Shown here piece by piece: positions 30,300-38,197 of a DNA stretch of 64,000 nucleotides. Made by a program: the position numbers and the translations under genes. The stretch spans positions 1 to 64,000 of the forward strand of contig CALVJY010000012.1 of the NCBI GenBank assembly GCA_944332455.1. Reading direction: 5' to 3'. Below the pieces are notes generated by a model that had not been told where the DNA came from, ran no database searches, and worked only from the letters and a program-made list of their open reading frames with translations. The first letter of the stretch is position 1. The number at the start of each line of letters is the position of its first letter. This DNA comes from an uncultured Clostridia bacterium. GTDB lineage: Bacteria > Bacillota > Clostridia > Christensenellales > HGM11417.

Positions 30300-30627
30300 C
30301 AAGAAATTTCTCTCAAAACAGCCTGGCTTGTGTGCAACGGACAATGCGTTCATACCAGAGGAGTATTCGTTCAGCAAATCCAACCTAAAACGGGTGTTTT
30401 TATGCGAATGTTACGCAAAGAGAACAGAGCGCCTTCTGCTCGATGAAGCCTCCTTGGAATGGGCGGCCTGTCGGCTTGCGGTTTTGTTCCGGGAGAAAGG
30501 AAGGCAAATCGAAGAAACGGAAAGCAGACAAACCAAAAACCGCAGGCAAGCAGAGGTAGGCAAGTTGACAGAGAAATGTTAATGGGCAAAGCAGTCAATT
30601 TCTCTGAGGGAAAGGCTTTCTGAGGGG

Positions 30628-30667
30628 CAAACGGAGGGCGGATCCCATGAGATCCGCCCTCCGTTTG
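30628..30667. repeat. Inverted repeat with 17-bp arms
   Basis: CAAACGGAGGGCGGATC (30628-30644) and its exact complement (30651-30667) with a 6-base loop. No T-run on either side, so a classical terminator is uncertain. Confidence 0.75.
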
Positions 30668-30791
30668 GCTGTAAAAAATTGTTCAATATGATTTAATTGC
30701 TGGCATTTTATTTGTGAATAGAAGAAAGGATCCAGATCAGGCAGCACAAGACGACTTCGATCGGTCGCTTTTGGGGAGGCTTAGTTCCTCA

Positions 30792-30858
30792 TGAAGTGCC
30801 TTTCCCAAAGAGGAAAATGGAGTTCGCTTTATCAAATGAAGTTCACTTCCCAAAGAGG
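30792..30858. repeat. Two direct copies of a 22-bp repeat
   Basis: TGAAGTGCCTTTCCCAAAGA at 30792 and TGAAGTTCACTTCCCAAAGA at 30837, each followed by GG, 45 bp apart, with GGAGTTCGCTTTATCAAA between them. It resembles a GAAGTTCGCTT-type intergenic repeat that I recall from gut clostridia. It ends at the alaS stop codon. Confidence 0.6.
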
Positions 30859-30860
30859 TT

Positions 30861-32648
30861 TTATTCCAGCACGGCCTTGATACGGCGAACGCCGGCGGAG
30901 GAGGACTGTTCCTTGACGATCCGGAAATGTCCCAGCGAGGAAAGGTTTTTGGCGTGGGGGCCGCCGCAGATCTCGCAGCTGAAGCGTCCCATGGTGTACA
31001 CCTTGACCCGCTCGCCGTACTTGGACTCGAACAGGCCGATGGCCCCCTTTTTCTTGGCCTCTTCCACGCTCATCTCCTCGCAGGTGACCTCGGCGCCCTC
31101 GGCGATGGCCTCATTGACCAGCCGCTCCACTTCCCGGACCTCCTCCTCGGTCATGGGGCGGCCGAAGGAGAAGTCAAAGCGCAGACGCTCCGCCGTGATG
31201 TTGGATCCCTTCTGCTTGACCTCGTCGCCCAGCACCTTGCGGAGCATGGCCTGCAGCAGATGGGTGGCGGTGTGCAGCTTGGCCGTCTGCTCGGAGGCAT
31301 CGGCCAGTCCGCCCTTGAAGCGCTGTTCGCTTCCCGCGTGGGATTTTTGCTGATGTTCGGCAAAGGCTTTGGCGAAGCCCTCCTCGTCCACGGTCAGGCC
31401 CCGCTCCTTGGCCAGCTCGACCGTCATCTCGATGGGGAAGCCGAAAGTGTCGTAAAGGCGGAAGGCCGTCTTGCCGTCGATAAAGGTCCCATCCAGGGAG
31501 GAGGCGATCTTTTCAAACTCCTTCAGGCCCATGGAGACCGTCTTGATGAAGCGCTCTTCCTCCTTGTTGATCTCGTCCAGCACGCGGTCGCGGTTGTGGA
31601 CCATTTCGGGATAGACCTCGGCATATTTTTGGATGTAGCTGTCCGCGATGAGGGAAAGGCTGCCCCGGCGGAGGCCGATCTGCCGGCCGTAGCGGACGGC
31701 CCGGCGGATCAGGCGGCGCAAAACATAGCCCTGGTCCACGTTGGAGGGGGTCACGCCCCGGTCGTCGCCGATGATGAAGGCCGCCGTGCGGACATGGTCG
31801 GCGATGATGCGGAAGGCCTTGGTGACGGCCTCGCTCTCGCCGTAGGTCTTGCCGGAGTACTCGGCGATCAGGGCCAGGGCCTCGGTAAACAGATCGGTGT
31901 CATAGACAGATTTGACGTCGTTCAGGATGCAGATGGTGCGCTCCAGCCCCATGCCGGTGTCCACATTCTTCTGCTTCAGGGGCTCAAAAGTCCCCTCCGC
32001 CGTCTTGTTGTACTGCATAAAGACGTCGTTCCAGATCTCGATGTACTTTCCGCAGTCGCAGGCGGGGGAGCACTCCTCGCAACACTTGGGCTTGCCGGTG
32101 TCGATGAACATCTCGGTGTCCGGACCGCAGGGGCCGGTCTGGCCGGCGGGTCCCCACCAGTTGTTCTTTTTGGGCAGGTAAAAGATCCGCTCCTTGGGCA
32201 GGCCGCATGCCTCCCAGAGCTTGGCGCTCTCCTCGTCGCGGGGGGCGTCCTCGTCGCCGGCAAACACCGAGACGGCCAGATGATCGACGTCGATGCCGAG
32301 ATATTCGGGAGAGGTCAAAAACTCAAAGGACCAGGCAATGGCCTCCTTCTTGAAGTAGTCGCCCAGGCTCCAGTTGCCCAGCATCTCAAAAAAGGTGCAG
32401 TGCGTGGCGTCGCCCACCTCGTCGATGTCTCCGGTGCGGACGCACTTCTGCACGTCGGTCAGGCGGGTGCCGTTGGGGTGCTTTTCGCCCAGCAGGTAGG
32501 GGACCAGCGGGTGCATGCCGGCCGTCGTGAACAGCACGGTGGGATCGTTTTCGGGGATCAGCGAGGCGCTGTGGATGACGGCGTGGCCGCGCGCCTGAAA
32601 GAACTTGAGGTAAAGCTCGCGCAGTTGCGAGGAGTTCAACTTTCTCAT
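30861..32648 (-). CDS. alaS: Alanyl-tRNA synthetase, short form without C-Ala domain
   Basis: A 595-residue AlaRS; the usual length is about 870. The class II catalytic domain (1-about 240: HSASLIPENDPTVLFTTAGM, THHTFFEMLGN-like segment THCTFFEMLGNWSLGDYFKK), tRNA-recognition domain (about 245-440) and editing domain with zinc ligands HTATH (459-463) and CGGPH (561-565) are complete. The protein stops right after the editing domain, lacking the DHHA1/C-Ala domain that joins tRNA to the editing site. The start at 32648 is set by the conserved MRKLNSSQLRELYLKFF. An extended -10 promoter lies 30 bases upstream; no T-box motif was found. The gene end is intact, so this looks like a natural short form. 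Confidence 0.93.
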   Translation of the reverse strand: MRKLNSSQLRELYLKFFQARGHAVIHSASLIPENDPTVLFTTAGMHPLVPYLLGEKHPNGTRLTDVQKCVRTGDIDEVGDATHCTFFEMLGNWSLGDYFKKEAIAWSFEFLTSPEYLGIDVDHLAVSVFAGDEDAPRDEESAKLWEACGLPKERIFYLPKKNNWWGPAGQTGPCGPDTEMFIDTGKPKCCEECSPACDCGKYIEIWNDVFMQYNKTAEGTFEPLKQKNVDTGMGLERTICILNDVKSVYDTDLFTEALALIAEYSGKTYGESEAVTKAFRIIADHVRTAAFIIGDDRGVTPSNVDQGYVLRRLIRRAVRYGRQIGLRRGSLSLIADSYIQKYAEVYPEMVHNRDRVLDEINKEEERFIKTVSMGLKEFEKIASSLDGTFIDGKTAFRLYDTFGFPIEMTVELAKERGLTVDEEGFAKAFAEHQQKSHAGSEQRFKGGLADASEQTAKLHTATHLLQAMLRKVLGDEVKQKGSNITAERLRFDFSFGRPMTEEEVREVERLVNEAIAEGAEVTCEEMSVEEAKKKGAIGLFESKYGERVKVYTMGRFSCEICGGPHAKNLSSLGHFRIVKEQSSSAGVRRIKAVLE

Positions 32649-32678
32649 GTCGGAATGCTCCAAGGCTTTTTGTTCACT

Positions 32679-32687
32679 ATTATACCA
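32679..32687 (-). promoter_or_regulatory. Extended -10 promoter of alaS
   Basis: On the minus strand TGGTATAAT, an extended -10 box (TG-N-TATAAT) with no clear -35. Confidence 0.65.
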
Positions 32688-32747
32688 CAGTTCCGGAAAA
32701 AAAGGAATTCGTTCAGGGGGAAAATTTGAAAAATTTCCCCGTTTTTG

Positions 32748-32776
32748 TTGTTTCAAATCGAAAAGTCTGCTATACT
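32748..32776 (+). promoter_or_regulatory. Plus-strand promoter with no gene for 360 bases
   Basis: TTGTTT (32748-32753), 17-bp spacer, TATACT (32771-32776). Transcription would start near 32783. Confidence 0.6.
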
Positions 32777-32782
32777 AGAAAG

Positions 32783-33100
32783 ACAGAGCGGATCAGCGGG
32801 GGCCTTTTGCCCTCAAACCCTTTGAGACAGCGAGGCCGGGCCCTGCCTTTGTTCTTCTGATCCCGCGGGGGAAAAGAGCGGCAAAAGCGAAGGAATTTTC
32901 GGGAACAGCGCAGAGGAAGCCTTCAATCCGCTTGCTGCTGTAAAGCATGGCTGAAAAACCTGTCAGAAGTTTTGAAAGCCTGCCGGAAAGTCTGCCAAAG
33001 CCGCCGGGCGCACGGTCGAAGTGTGATGACGGAAGCCTTTCTGCCAAAGCTCTCCGTGGCTAATATTCCGTGACTCGTGATTAATTTCTTAAAATTAATA
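32783..33100 (+). other. Possible non-coding transcript or long leader
   Basis: Gene-free between alaS and the PH-like gene. Behind the promoter at 32748 an imperfect outer stem GCGGATCAG (32788-32796) with CTGATCCCGC (32857-32866) encloses GC-rich inner pairs. It was compared by eye with tmRNA, SRP RNA, RNase P and 6S signatures and none fits. It may be the leader of the gene at 33140. Confidence 0.35.
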
Positions 33101-33139
33101 TAAAGTATATATATTATATATTAAAGGGGATTATTCTTT

Positions 33140-33868
33140 ATGGAATTGCTGATACCTTCCCGGCTCACGCCGGCCGAGGGAGAAAAAGTGGTGCGGCAGT
33201 ACGACTGCTTCGGCATCATGTCGGAGGAGCGGGTGGAACCCGGATGTCTCTGCGTCACCAACAAGCGGGTGATCTTCTGCCTGGAGACCGGCGTCAAGCG
33301 GAATTCCTCCCGGCTGCTGACCGAGGTCCCGCTGGATCAGGTGGCCGGCATCCAGTTTTTTGAGGGCAAGACCTATGCCAAGACCTCCTTTTCCCGGTGG
33401 GCCTATCTGCTGATGGGGCTGATCCTGACTTTGCTGGCGCTGTTCTGGTTCGGGACGGCCAGCCTGGAGATCTTTTCTGCGGTCCCGAAATGGCTGGCGC
33501 CCACCCTGTTCGGGGTCTGTTTCGTCATCGTCATCGCGGTGGTCCTGCTCGGCCGGCGGATCAAGGGGTATTCCACCTTTTTCCGGATCCAGACCAAGGA
33601 CGGCGGAAGTCTGGTCTCCTTCTCGGGGAACCAGGCGGCCCCCTCCTTTGAGCTCACCCTCTACGAGCGTGAGAACGTCGAACTGGCCAAGCTGGCGGCT
33701 CAGCTGGGCGCCATGCTGATCGACCTGAAGGAGCTGGGCGACGAGGGAGTGGCCAAGTGGCAGATCACCTATCCGGCCGAACCGGCAGCAGAGGGGAAGC
33801 GGAAAAAGGACAAAAAAAATCAGGAAAGCAAAGAGGAAGAGGAAGAAAAATATTCCGAGCTGGAATAA
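33140..33868 (+). CDS. PH-like domain membrane protein
   Basis: A 242-residue protein. Residues about 8-70 (VVRQYDCFGIMSEERVEPGCLCVTNKRVIF, then LDQVAGIQFF) fit a bacterial PH/GRAM-like domain. Two membrane helices follow at about 86-106 and 117-140, then RRIKGYSTFFRIQTKDG, a short beta region, and a Lys/Glu-rich tail with coiled-coil character (about 205-242). Cytosolic membrane-adaptor role is plausible, but no function is known. GGGG lies 10 bases before the ATG, preceded by a very AT-rich segment. Confidence 0.65.
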   Translation: MELLIPSRLTPAEGEKVVRQYDCFGIMSEERVEPGCLCVTNKRVIFCLETGVKRNSSRLLTEVPLDQVAGIQFFEGKTYAKTSFSRWAYLLMGLILTLLALFWFGTASLEIFSAVPKWLAPTLFGVCFVIVIAVVLLGRRIKGYSTFFRIQTKDGGSLVSFSGNQAAPSFELTLYERENVELAKLAAQLGAMLIDLKELGDEGVAKWQITYPAEPAAEGKRKKDKKNQESKEEEEEKYSELE

Positions 33869-33957
33869 CAGGGGGTTATCAACAGTATTTTCTTCTTTCA
33901 TCCGTCAAAATTTTTCGGATCCGTCTTTTTCAAGGTGGAAAAGTAAGGATTCGGTGT

Positions 33958-34000
33958 ATACGAAAAGGGACTCCGACGAGATCGGAGTCCCTTTTCGTAT
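33958..34000. terminator. Strong hairpin with 19-bp stem
   Basis: ATACGAAAAGGGACTCCGA (33958-33976) and its exact complement (33982-34000) around a 5-base loop. T4 lies inside the descending arm on both strands, so it may terminate the gene at 33140. Confidence 0.6.
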
Positions 34001-34023
34001 GGAAAAAATCGGAGGAAAACGAA

Positions 34024-34199
34024 TTAAGGCAGCACCGCACGAAGATTGTGTGTGGATTGCGCAGTCAGATTTTTCGCCAATTCGTCCAAAATCGACGCAG
34101 GAATACTGAACGTATTTCAAGGAGATTTTGGGCCAAGTGGCGGAAAACCAAGCAAGGCGTACAAAGCCGTCAGGCGGTCTTTGGGAGGGGTTGCCTTAA
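34024..34199 (+). mobile_element. MITE-like element, copy 1
   Basis: A 176-bp element bounded by TTAAGGCAGCACC and, inverted, GGTTGCCTTAA. Its body (CAATTCGTCCAAAATCGACG, CAGGAATACT, TTTCAAGGAGATTTTGGGCC, AAGTGGCGGAAAACCAAGC) recurs almost unchanged at 39994-40167. It has no transposase. Its right-hand TTAA supplies the stop codon of the ZIP transporter gene. Confidence 0.8.
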
Positions 34200-34966
34200 A
34201 GCAGGCTGTCTAAGGACATCATCAGCAGAAAGCCGACGGTCAGCCCCAGCGTGGCAAAGTTTTTGTCGAGCTCTCCGGCTTCCGGGATGAGCTCCCGGAC
34301 AGTAGTGATGATCATGGCGCCGGCCGACAGGGAGAGCAAAAAGGGGAGCAGCCCGTGCATCGAGAGGGCCAGAAAAAATCCGACGATCCCGAACAGGGGT
34401 TCGGCCAACCCCGAAAGGCTTCCCAACAGGAAGGCCTTTTTTTTGCTGAGTCCGGCCGAATAGAGGGGCAGGGAGACTGCGGCCCCCTCCGGAAAATTCT
34501 GAAGGGCGACGGAGACCGCCAGGGCCATGGCCCCGGTCAGAGAGGCCGGATCTCCGGACAGGCTGGCGCCGAAGGCCACCCCCATGCACAGCCCTTCCGG
34601 AATGTTGTGGATGGTGACGGCAAAGGTGACCAAAGAGGCGCTCCGGATGCTGCCCAGCCTGTTTTTTCCCCTTTCCGTCTGACGCTGCAGGAACCAGTCG
34701 CCGAGCATGATGATCCCGCCGCCCAGGCAGAAGCCGAGCGCCACGAAAAGGAGGTATTCGGTCAGATCCCGCGTGCCCTCGATGGCGGGCAGCAGCATGG
34801 ACCAGACCGAGGAGGCGATCATGACGCCGCCGCCGAACCCCAGCAGGGCGGCCATCAGGCGGGGGCCGATCTTTCCGAAAAAAATAACGGTAAATGCTCC
34901 GAGAGAGGTAACAAGAAAGGCAATACCCGTAAAAAGCAGGGTAAGAAGAAAAGTCGATTGCTCCAT
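34196..34966 (-). CDS. ZIP-family metal transporter
   Basis: A 256-residue membrane protein with about eight helices, length normal for ZIP carriers that import Zn, Mn or Fe. Signature metal sites HNIPEGL and QNFPEGAA on helices 4 and 5, with a variable loop after helix 3 (QRQTERGKNRL). The reading frame ends SLDSLL with TAA contributed by the terminal TTAA of the MITE at 34024-34199, so the last few residues may have been altered by that insertion. RBS GGAG precedes the ATG. Upstream DNA (34967-35314) is GC-rich and unassigned. Confidence 0.88.
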   Translation of the reverse strand: MEQSTFLLTLLFTGIAFLVTSLGAFTVIFFGKIGPRLMAALLGFGGGVMIASSVWSMLLPAIEGTRDLTEYLLFVALGFCLGGGIIMLGDWFLQRQTERGKNRLGSIRSASLVTFAVTIHNIPEGLCMGVAFGASLSGDPASLTGAMALAVSVALQNFPEGAAVSLPLYSAGLSKKKAFLLGSLSGLAEPLFGIVGFFLALSMHGLLPFLLSLSAGAMIITTVRELIPEAGELDKNFATLGLTVGFLLMMSLDSLL

Positions 34967-35314
34967 GGCTTCTCCTGTGGATCCGGTGTTTCTCTGGTAA
35001 ACATGAGGGTCCGGCGGAAGACGGTTCCTTCCATTTTATGCCCGGACGGGGGCGAACGGTTCCAGGACCCAAAGCAGAACAGCCCCTCCTGCCGGTTTCG
35101 GATTCCCACATTTGAGTGAAGCGGGAGGGCAACCTCGGCTGGCTCTCGGCAGAGGCCCCCGTCAAAATCCGAAAGAAACTTTGAGGAGCGGCGAAGAACG
35201 CCCTGTCTTTTGAGAGGCGGATGTCTCGAATCGTTTCGGTGAGGGAGGCTCACCCTGTAAAATCAGTCTGAAAGGATTCCGCCGTACGGAAAGAAGCGTA
35301 TGACGAATTTTCCT
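34967..35314. other. Intergenic stretch between the ZIP gene and spoIIID
   Basis: About 350 bases with no gene. A small hairpin GGTGAG/GCTCACC lies near 35238-35254, a possible terminator for spoIIID. No metal riboswitch or Fur/MntR box was recognised. Confidence 0.4.
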
Positions 35315-35611
35315 TCAGACGGAGGGATAGATCCCGGCCCCGGTGCAGACCGGCGGGGGAAGGGGGATGGCGGCGTACTTTTTCCGGGTGGCGTCTCCGC
35401 CCCGGATGTGCCGTTCCGAGAGGTTGTCGTCCAGGATCTTCCGCACCCGGGCGTAGAGGTCGGGATCGACCTCCCGCAGGCGCTCGCTGCAGTCCTTGTG
35501 GACGGTGCTCTTGGAAATGCCGAATTCGGCAGCCGCCGCCCGCACGGTGGCATGGGTGCGATCGATGTACGCGGCGATCTCCGAGACGCGCTCGGCAATG
35601 CTCTGATTCAT
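35315..35611 (-). CDS. spoIIID: Sporulation transcriptional regulator SpoIIID
   Basis: A 98-residue DNA-binding protein of mother-cell sporulation, activating and repressing sigma-E genes. Helix-turn-helix at about residues 23-45 (VRAAAAEFGISKSTVHKDCS), followed by ERHIRGGDATRKKY, the hallmark C-terminal basic segment. The tail (about 82-98) is slightly longer than usual. GGGGGT lies 7 bases before the ATG, and a sigma-E-like promoter lies 30 bases upstream, as expected for this gene. Confidence 0.95.
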   Translation of the reverse strand: MNQSIAERVSEIAAYIDRTHATVRAAAAEFGISKSTVHKDCSERLREVDPDLYARVRKILDDNLSERHIRGGDATRKKYAAIPLPPPVCTGAGIYPSV

Positions 35612-35640
35612 GAAAATACCCCCTTGCAGTTGACAGCTCT

Positions 35641-35670
35641 ATTCTATGAGCCCACCTGTCGGATTATGAC
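35641..35670 (-). promoter_or_regulatory. Sigma-E-type promoter of spoIIID
   Basis: On the minus strand GTCATAAT (35670-35663), 14-bp spacer, CATAGAAT (35648-35641). Both boxes and the spacing match sigma-E promoters of Bacillus and Clostridium. Confidence 0.8.
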
Positions 35671-35911
35671 GAAACCGGGGGCAGCGGGGAGGAGGGGCAG
35701 CAGGCGCAAGATCCCCGCAAAAGTCCCGGAGGCCCTGCCTTTGGCCTGCTTGCTTCAAGCCGGCCCTCCCTTAACTTCGGCCAAGGCGAGAGGGGAGGAA
35801 TGCCGCTTCTCTCCGGCCCGAAATCTCCCCGCGGAAGACTGCGGCGGGTCGGGCGTCCGGGACCCTCCGTTCAGTCTCTGCGGCCGAGCGGTAGCGTCTC
35901 TGTTTTTATAA

Positions 35912-35923
35912 GAACATTTGTTC
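35912..35923. promoter_or_regulatory. LexA/DinR-like box
   Basis: GAACATTTGTTC inside the longer palindrome-like AAGAACATTTGTTCTTA fits the Firmicute GAAC-N4-GTTC SOS box. A degenerate second box AAACAAATGTTT lies at about 35945-35956. No SOS gene is adjacent, so the role is open. Confidence 0.45.
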
Positions 35924-36020
35924 TTAAATATATCCCTAAAATATAAACAAATGTTTGAAAGTAGGCAAAAACGGCCCTCAAAAACCCCCTCGGTGGGCAG
36001 CCAAACCTAAAAAATTTAAA

Positions 36021-36046
36021 AAAGTGAAAAAAAGTGGGTAAAAGTG
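36021..36046 (+). promoter_or_regulatory. MraZ-binding repeats
   Basis: AAAGTG occurs three times at 36021, 36031 and 36041, exactly 10 bp apart, directly upstream of the mraZ promoter. MraZ octamers are known to bind such regularly spaced GTG-containing direct repeats and autoregulate the operon. Confidence 0.8.
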
Positions 36047-36047
36047 G

Positions 36048-36076
36048 TTGCAAATGGTCAGGAAATATGTTATACT
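36048..36076 (+). promoter_or_regulatory. Promoter of the mraZ operon
   Basis: TTGCAA (36048-36053), 17-bp spacer, TATACT (36071-36076). Confidence 0.8.
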
Positions 36077-36108
36077 AAATCTACCATCAAGGTGAGGGAG
36101 ACTCGGCG

Positions 36109-36534
36109 TTGTTAATCGGAACCTACAACAACAAAATCGACGAGAAAGGCCGTCTGCGGATGCCGCCCAAGCTCAAGGAAGAGCTGGGGCCCGGGTACTA
36201 TGTGACCCGGGGGGACAGCAACTGCCTTTACGCGATGAGCAGGGACCGGTTTCAGGCTTTGTCACAGAAGCTGGACGCCATCACGCTGACCGACCCCGTG
36301 GCGCAGAAGTTCAAGCGCCAGTTCTACTCCACCGTGTTAGCCGTGGAGGAGGACAATCAGGGAAGGTTTTTGCTGAGTCCGACCCTGCGGGCGCTGGCCG
36401 GGATCACCAAGGAAGTGGTCATCATCGGCGCCGGCGACCGGGTGGAGATCTGGAGCGAGGAGCGCTGGAAGGAGTACAACGAATCCGGCGACTTCGACAG
36501 CTTCATGAGCGAACTGGCCAAGTATGAGATCTGA
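36109..36534 (+). CDS. mraZ: Transcriptional regulator MraZ
   Basis: A 141-residue protein with two AbrB-like halves (YNNKIDEKGRLRMPPKLKEELG and VEEDNQGRFLLSPTLRALAGI), normal length. It binds repeats in its own promoter and controls the division cluster. The TTG start is used, with GGTGAGGGAG 8 bases upstream. The end overlaps rsmH by 11 bases. Confidence 0.95.
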   Translation: MLIGTYNNKIDEKGRLRMPPKLKEELGPGYYVTRGDSNCLYAMSRDRFQALSQKLDAITLTDPVAQKFKRQFYSTVLAVEEDNQGRFLLSPTLRALAGITKEVVIIGAGDRVEIWSEERWKEYNESGDFDSFMSELAKYEI

Positions 36535-37501
36535 GTCCGCTTTTTCACACGTTCCCGTCCTGCTGGAAGAGTGCCTGACCGGCCTGGACCTCCGGGAGGG
36601 GAAGACCTACGTGGACTGCACGCTGGGCGGAGGCGGTCACAGCCTGGAGATCCTCCGGCGCACGAAGACCGCAAAGCTGATCGGCGTCGACAAGGACGAG
36701 GATGCGCTGCGGGCGGCAGGGGAGAGACTGAAGGAGTTTTCCGATCGGATCACCCTGATCCGGCGCGATTTCAAGGAAACCGAAGCCATTTTGCAGGAGG
36801 CCGGCGTCTGCAAGGTCGACGGCGTGCTGATGGATCTGGGGGTCTCCAGCTTCCAGCTGGACTGCTTCGAACGGGGGTTTTCCTACCGGGCGGAGGAGGC
36901 GCCGCTGGATATGCGGATGGACCGCAGGCAGGCCCTGACCGCAGAGATCGTGGTCAACACCTATGACCGGCAGCAGCTGATCCGGGTGCTGCGGGAGTAC
37001 GGCGAGGAAAAATTCGCCCCCCGCATCGCGGACTTCATCCTGAGGGAGAGGGAGGAAAAGCCCATCCGCACCTGCGGAGAGCTGGTCGACCTCATCTACC
37101 GGGCCATCCCGGCCCCGGCCAGGAGGACGGGCGGACACCCCGCCAAGCGCACCTTCATGGCCCTGCGGATCGAAGTCAACGGGGAGCTTGCCAACCTGAA
37201 GGAAGCGGTCCGGAATTGGACCATGGCCCTCAACGAGGGGGGGAGGATCTGCGTGATCACCTTTCACTCGCTGGAAGACCGCATCGTCAAACACCTGTTC
37301 AAAGAGCTGGAATCCGACTGCGTCTGTCCCCCCGGCATGCCGGTCTGCAGATGCGACAAGATGCAAGAGATCGAGATCCTCACCAAACGCCCCGTCGAGC
37401 CGGGAGCGGAGGAAAAAGAGCAAAATCCGCGGGCCGAGAGCGCCAAGCTCCGGATCGCAAAAAAAGTTCTGCCGAGGAAAAGAGGGCAGAAAACGGAATA
37501 A
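36524..37501 (+). CDS. rsmH: 16S rRNA (cytosine-1402 N4)-methyltransferase RsmH
   Basis: A 325-residue SAM-dependent enzyme. SHVPVLLEECL at the N-terminus, SAM-binding DCTLGGGGHS (about 31-40), MDLGVSSFQLD, RRTGGHPAKRTFMALRIEVN and ITFHSLEDRIVKHLF are all present. The basic tail KKVLPRKRG closes the protein. It overlaps mraZ and is followed by the ftsL-like gene after 21 bases. Confidence 0.97.
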   Translation: MRSESAFSHVPVLLEECLTGLDLREGKTYVDCTLGGGGHSLEILRRTKTAKLIGVDKDEDALRAAGERLKEFSDRITLIRRDFKETEAILQEAGVCKVDGVLMDLGVSSFQLDCFERGFSYRAEEAPLDMRMDRRQALTAEIVVNTYDRQQLIRVLREYGEEKFAPRIADFILREREEKPIRTCGELVDLIYRAIPAPARRTGGHPAKRTFMALRIEVNGELANLKEAVRNWTMALNEGGRICVITFHSLEDRIVKHLFKELESDCVCPPGMPVCRCDKMQEIEILTKRPVEPGAEEKEQNPRAESAKLRIAKKVLPRKRGQKTE

Positions 37502-37522
37502 ATCCACAGGAGAGCGCGTATC

Positions 37523-38173
37523 ATGTTACCGACCAAGTTGAGAGAAGAAGAGAGCACTCTGTCCGGACGGAGAGATTTTATCCCCGCCGACCTGAACTAC
37601 CCCGCTTTTGAAGAGACCGACTATGAAAATCAGGTCCGTCAGGCCGCCAAGGACCGCCTGATGACCGGAGAGCGCACCGACGACGTCTACACGGCCAAGG
37701 ACTATGCCGACGTCAGTCCCGACTTGCTGCCGACGCAGGCCACGCTGCGCGCCCTCAACCGCAAGCCCGCCGAGGGCTTCGAGCGGATAAGCAGAAAGCA
37801 GGAAAAGGTCATGGCGACCGTCTCCGGCAAGGGCAAGGCCGTCATCGCGGTCTATGTCGTGGCCGTGGTGGCCCTCTTTCTGATCGTCATCTTCAACGCC
37901 ATCGCCATCGCCAACCTCAACGTGTCGACCGGCGCGCTGGAGGAGGCCGTGGCCCTTCGTGCGGATGAAGTGGCGGGACTGAACGAGGAACTGGCCTCCG
38001 TCACGGACGGCGGCGTGCTGCTTGACAAGGCGCAGGATCTGGGCATGGTGAGCAACGGCTCGGCCATCGCCGTCTCGGGTCCGGGTGTGGTTTCGGGCGC
38101 CGAAGAGACCGCTTTTTCCTCCAACTGGTTCGACTGGATTCTGGATCTGTTCGGAAACAGCTACGGAGGATAA
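37523..38173 (+). CDS. FtsL-like cell-division protein
   Basis: A 216-residue bitopic protein in the ftsL position between rsmH and ftsI. A long N-terminal cytosolic part (about 1-108), one membrane helix (about 109-131, VIAVYVVAVVALFLIVIFNA), then a short coiled coil (VSTGALEEAVALRADEVAGLNEELASV is the heptad region) and a Gly/Ser-rich outer tail. FtsL proteins are usually 90-130 residues, so the cytosolic part is unusually long. Septal scaffolding with FtsI and DivIC/FtsB is inferred from position. Confidence 0.75.
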   Translation: MLPTKLREEESTLSGRRDFIPADLNYPAFEETDYENQVRQAAKDRLMTGERTDDVYTAKDYADVSPDLLPTQATLRALNRKPAEGFERISRKQEKVMATVSGKGKAVIAVYVVAVVALFLIVIFNAIAIANLNVSTGALEEAVALRADEVAGLNEELASVTDGGVLLDKAQDLGMVSNGSAIAVSGPGVVSGAEETAFSSNWFDWILDLFGNSYGG

Positions 38174-38197
38174 TGTCTTCCTCCGGAAGGAGGAAAC

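Larger units (their letters stand above)
30087..30860. other. Gene-free stretch with several repeats
   Basis: About 770 bases without a credible gene: the longest open frame (30280-30582, plus strand) begins inside a palindrome, has no ribosome site and no family resemblance. The stretch contains a twin palindrome (30260-30299), a 17-bp-arm inverted repeat (30628-30667) and a tandem repeat (30792-30858). Confidence 0.6.

Noticed and set aside
30280..30582. Possible 100-codon gene
   Set aside because: Starts inside a palindrome, has no ribosome site, and its composition does not match neighbouring genes.
32649..33139. T-box or known small RNA upstream of alaS
   Set aside because: No AGGGTGGNACCGCG-type T-box element and no tmRNA, SRP, RNase P or 6S hallmark was found.
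34024..34290. Arg-rich reading frames inside the MITE copies
   Set aside because: They follow from the repeat sequence, have no conserved start and differ in frame context between copies.
34967..35260. Metal or cobalamin riboswitch before the ZIP gene
   Set aside because: GC-rich pairs are present but none of the conserved aptamer boxes could be matched.
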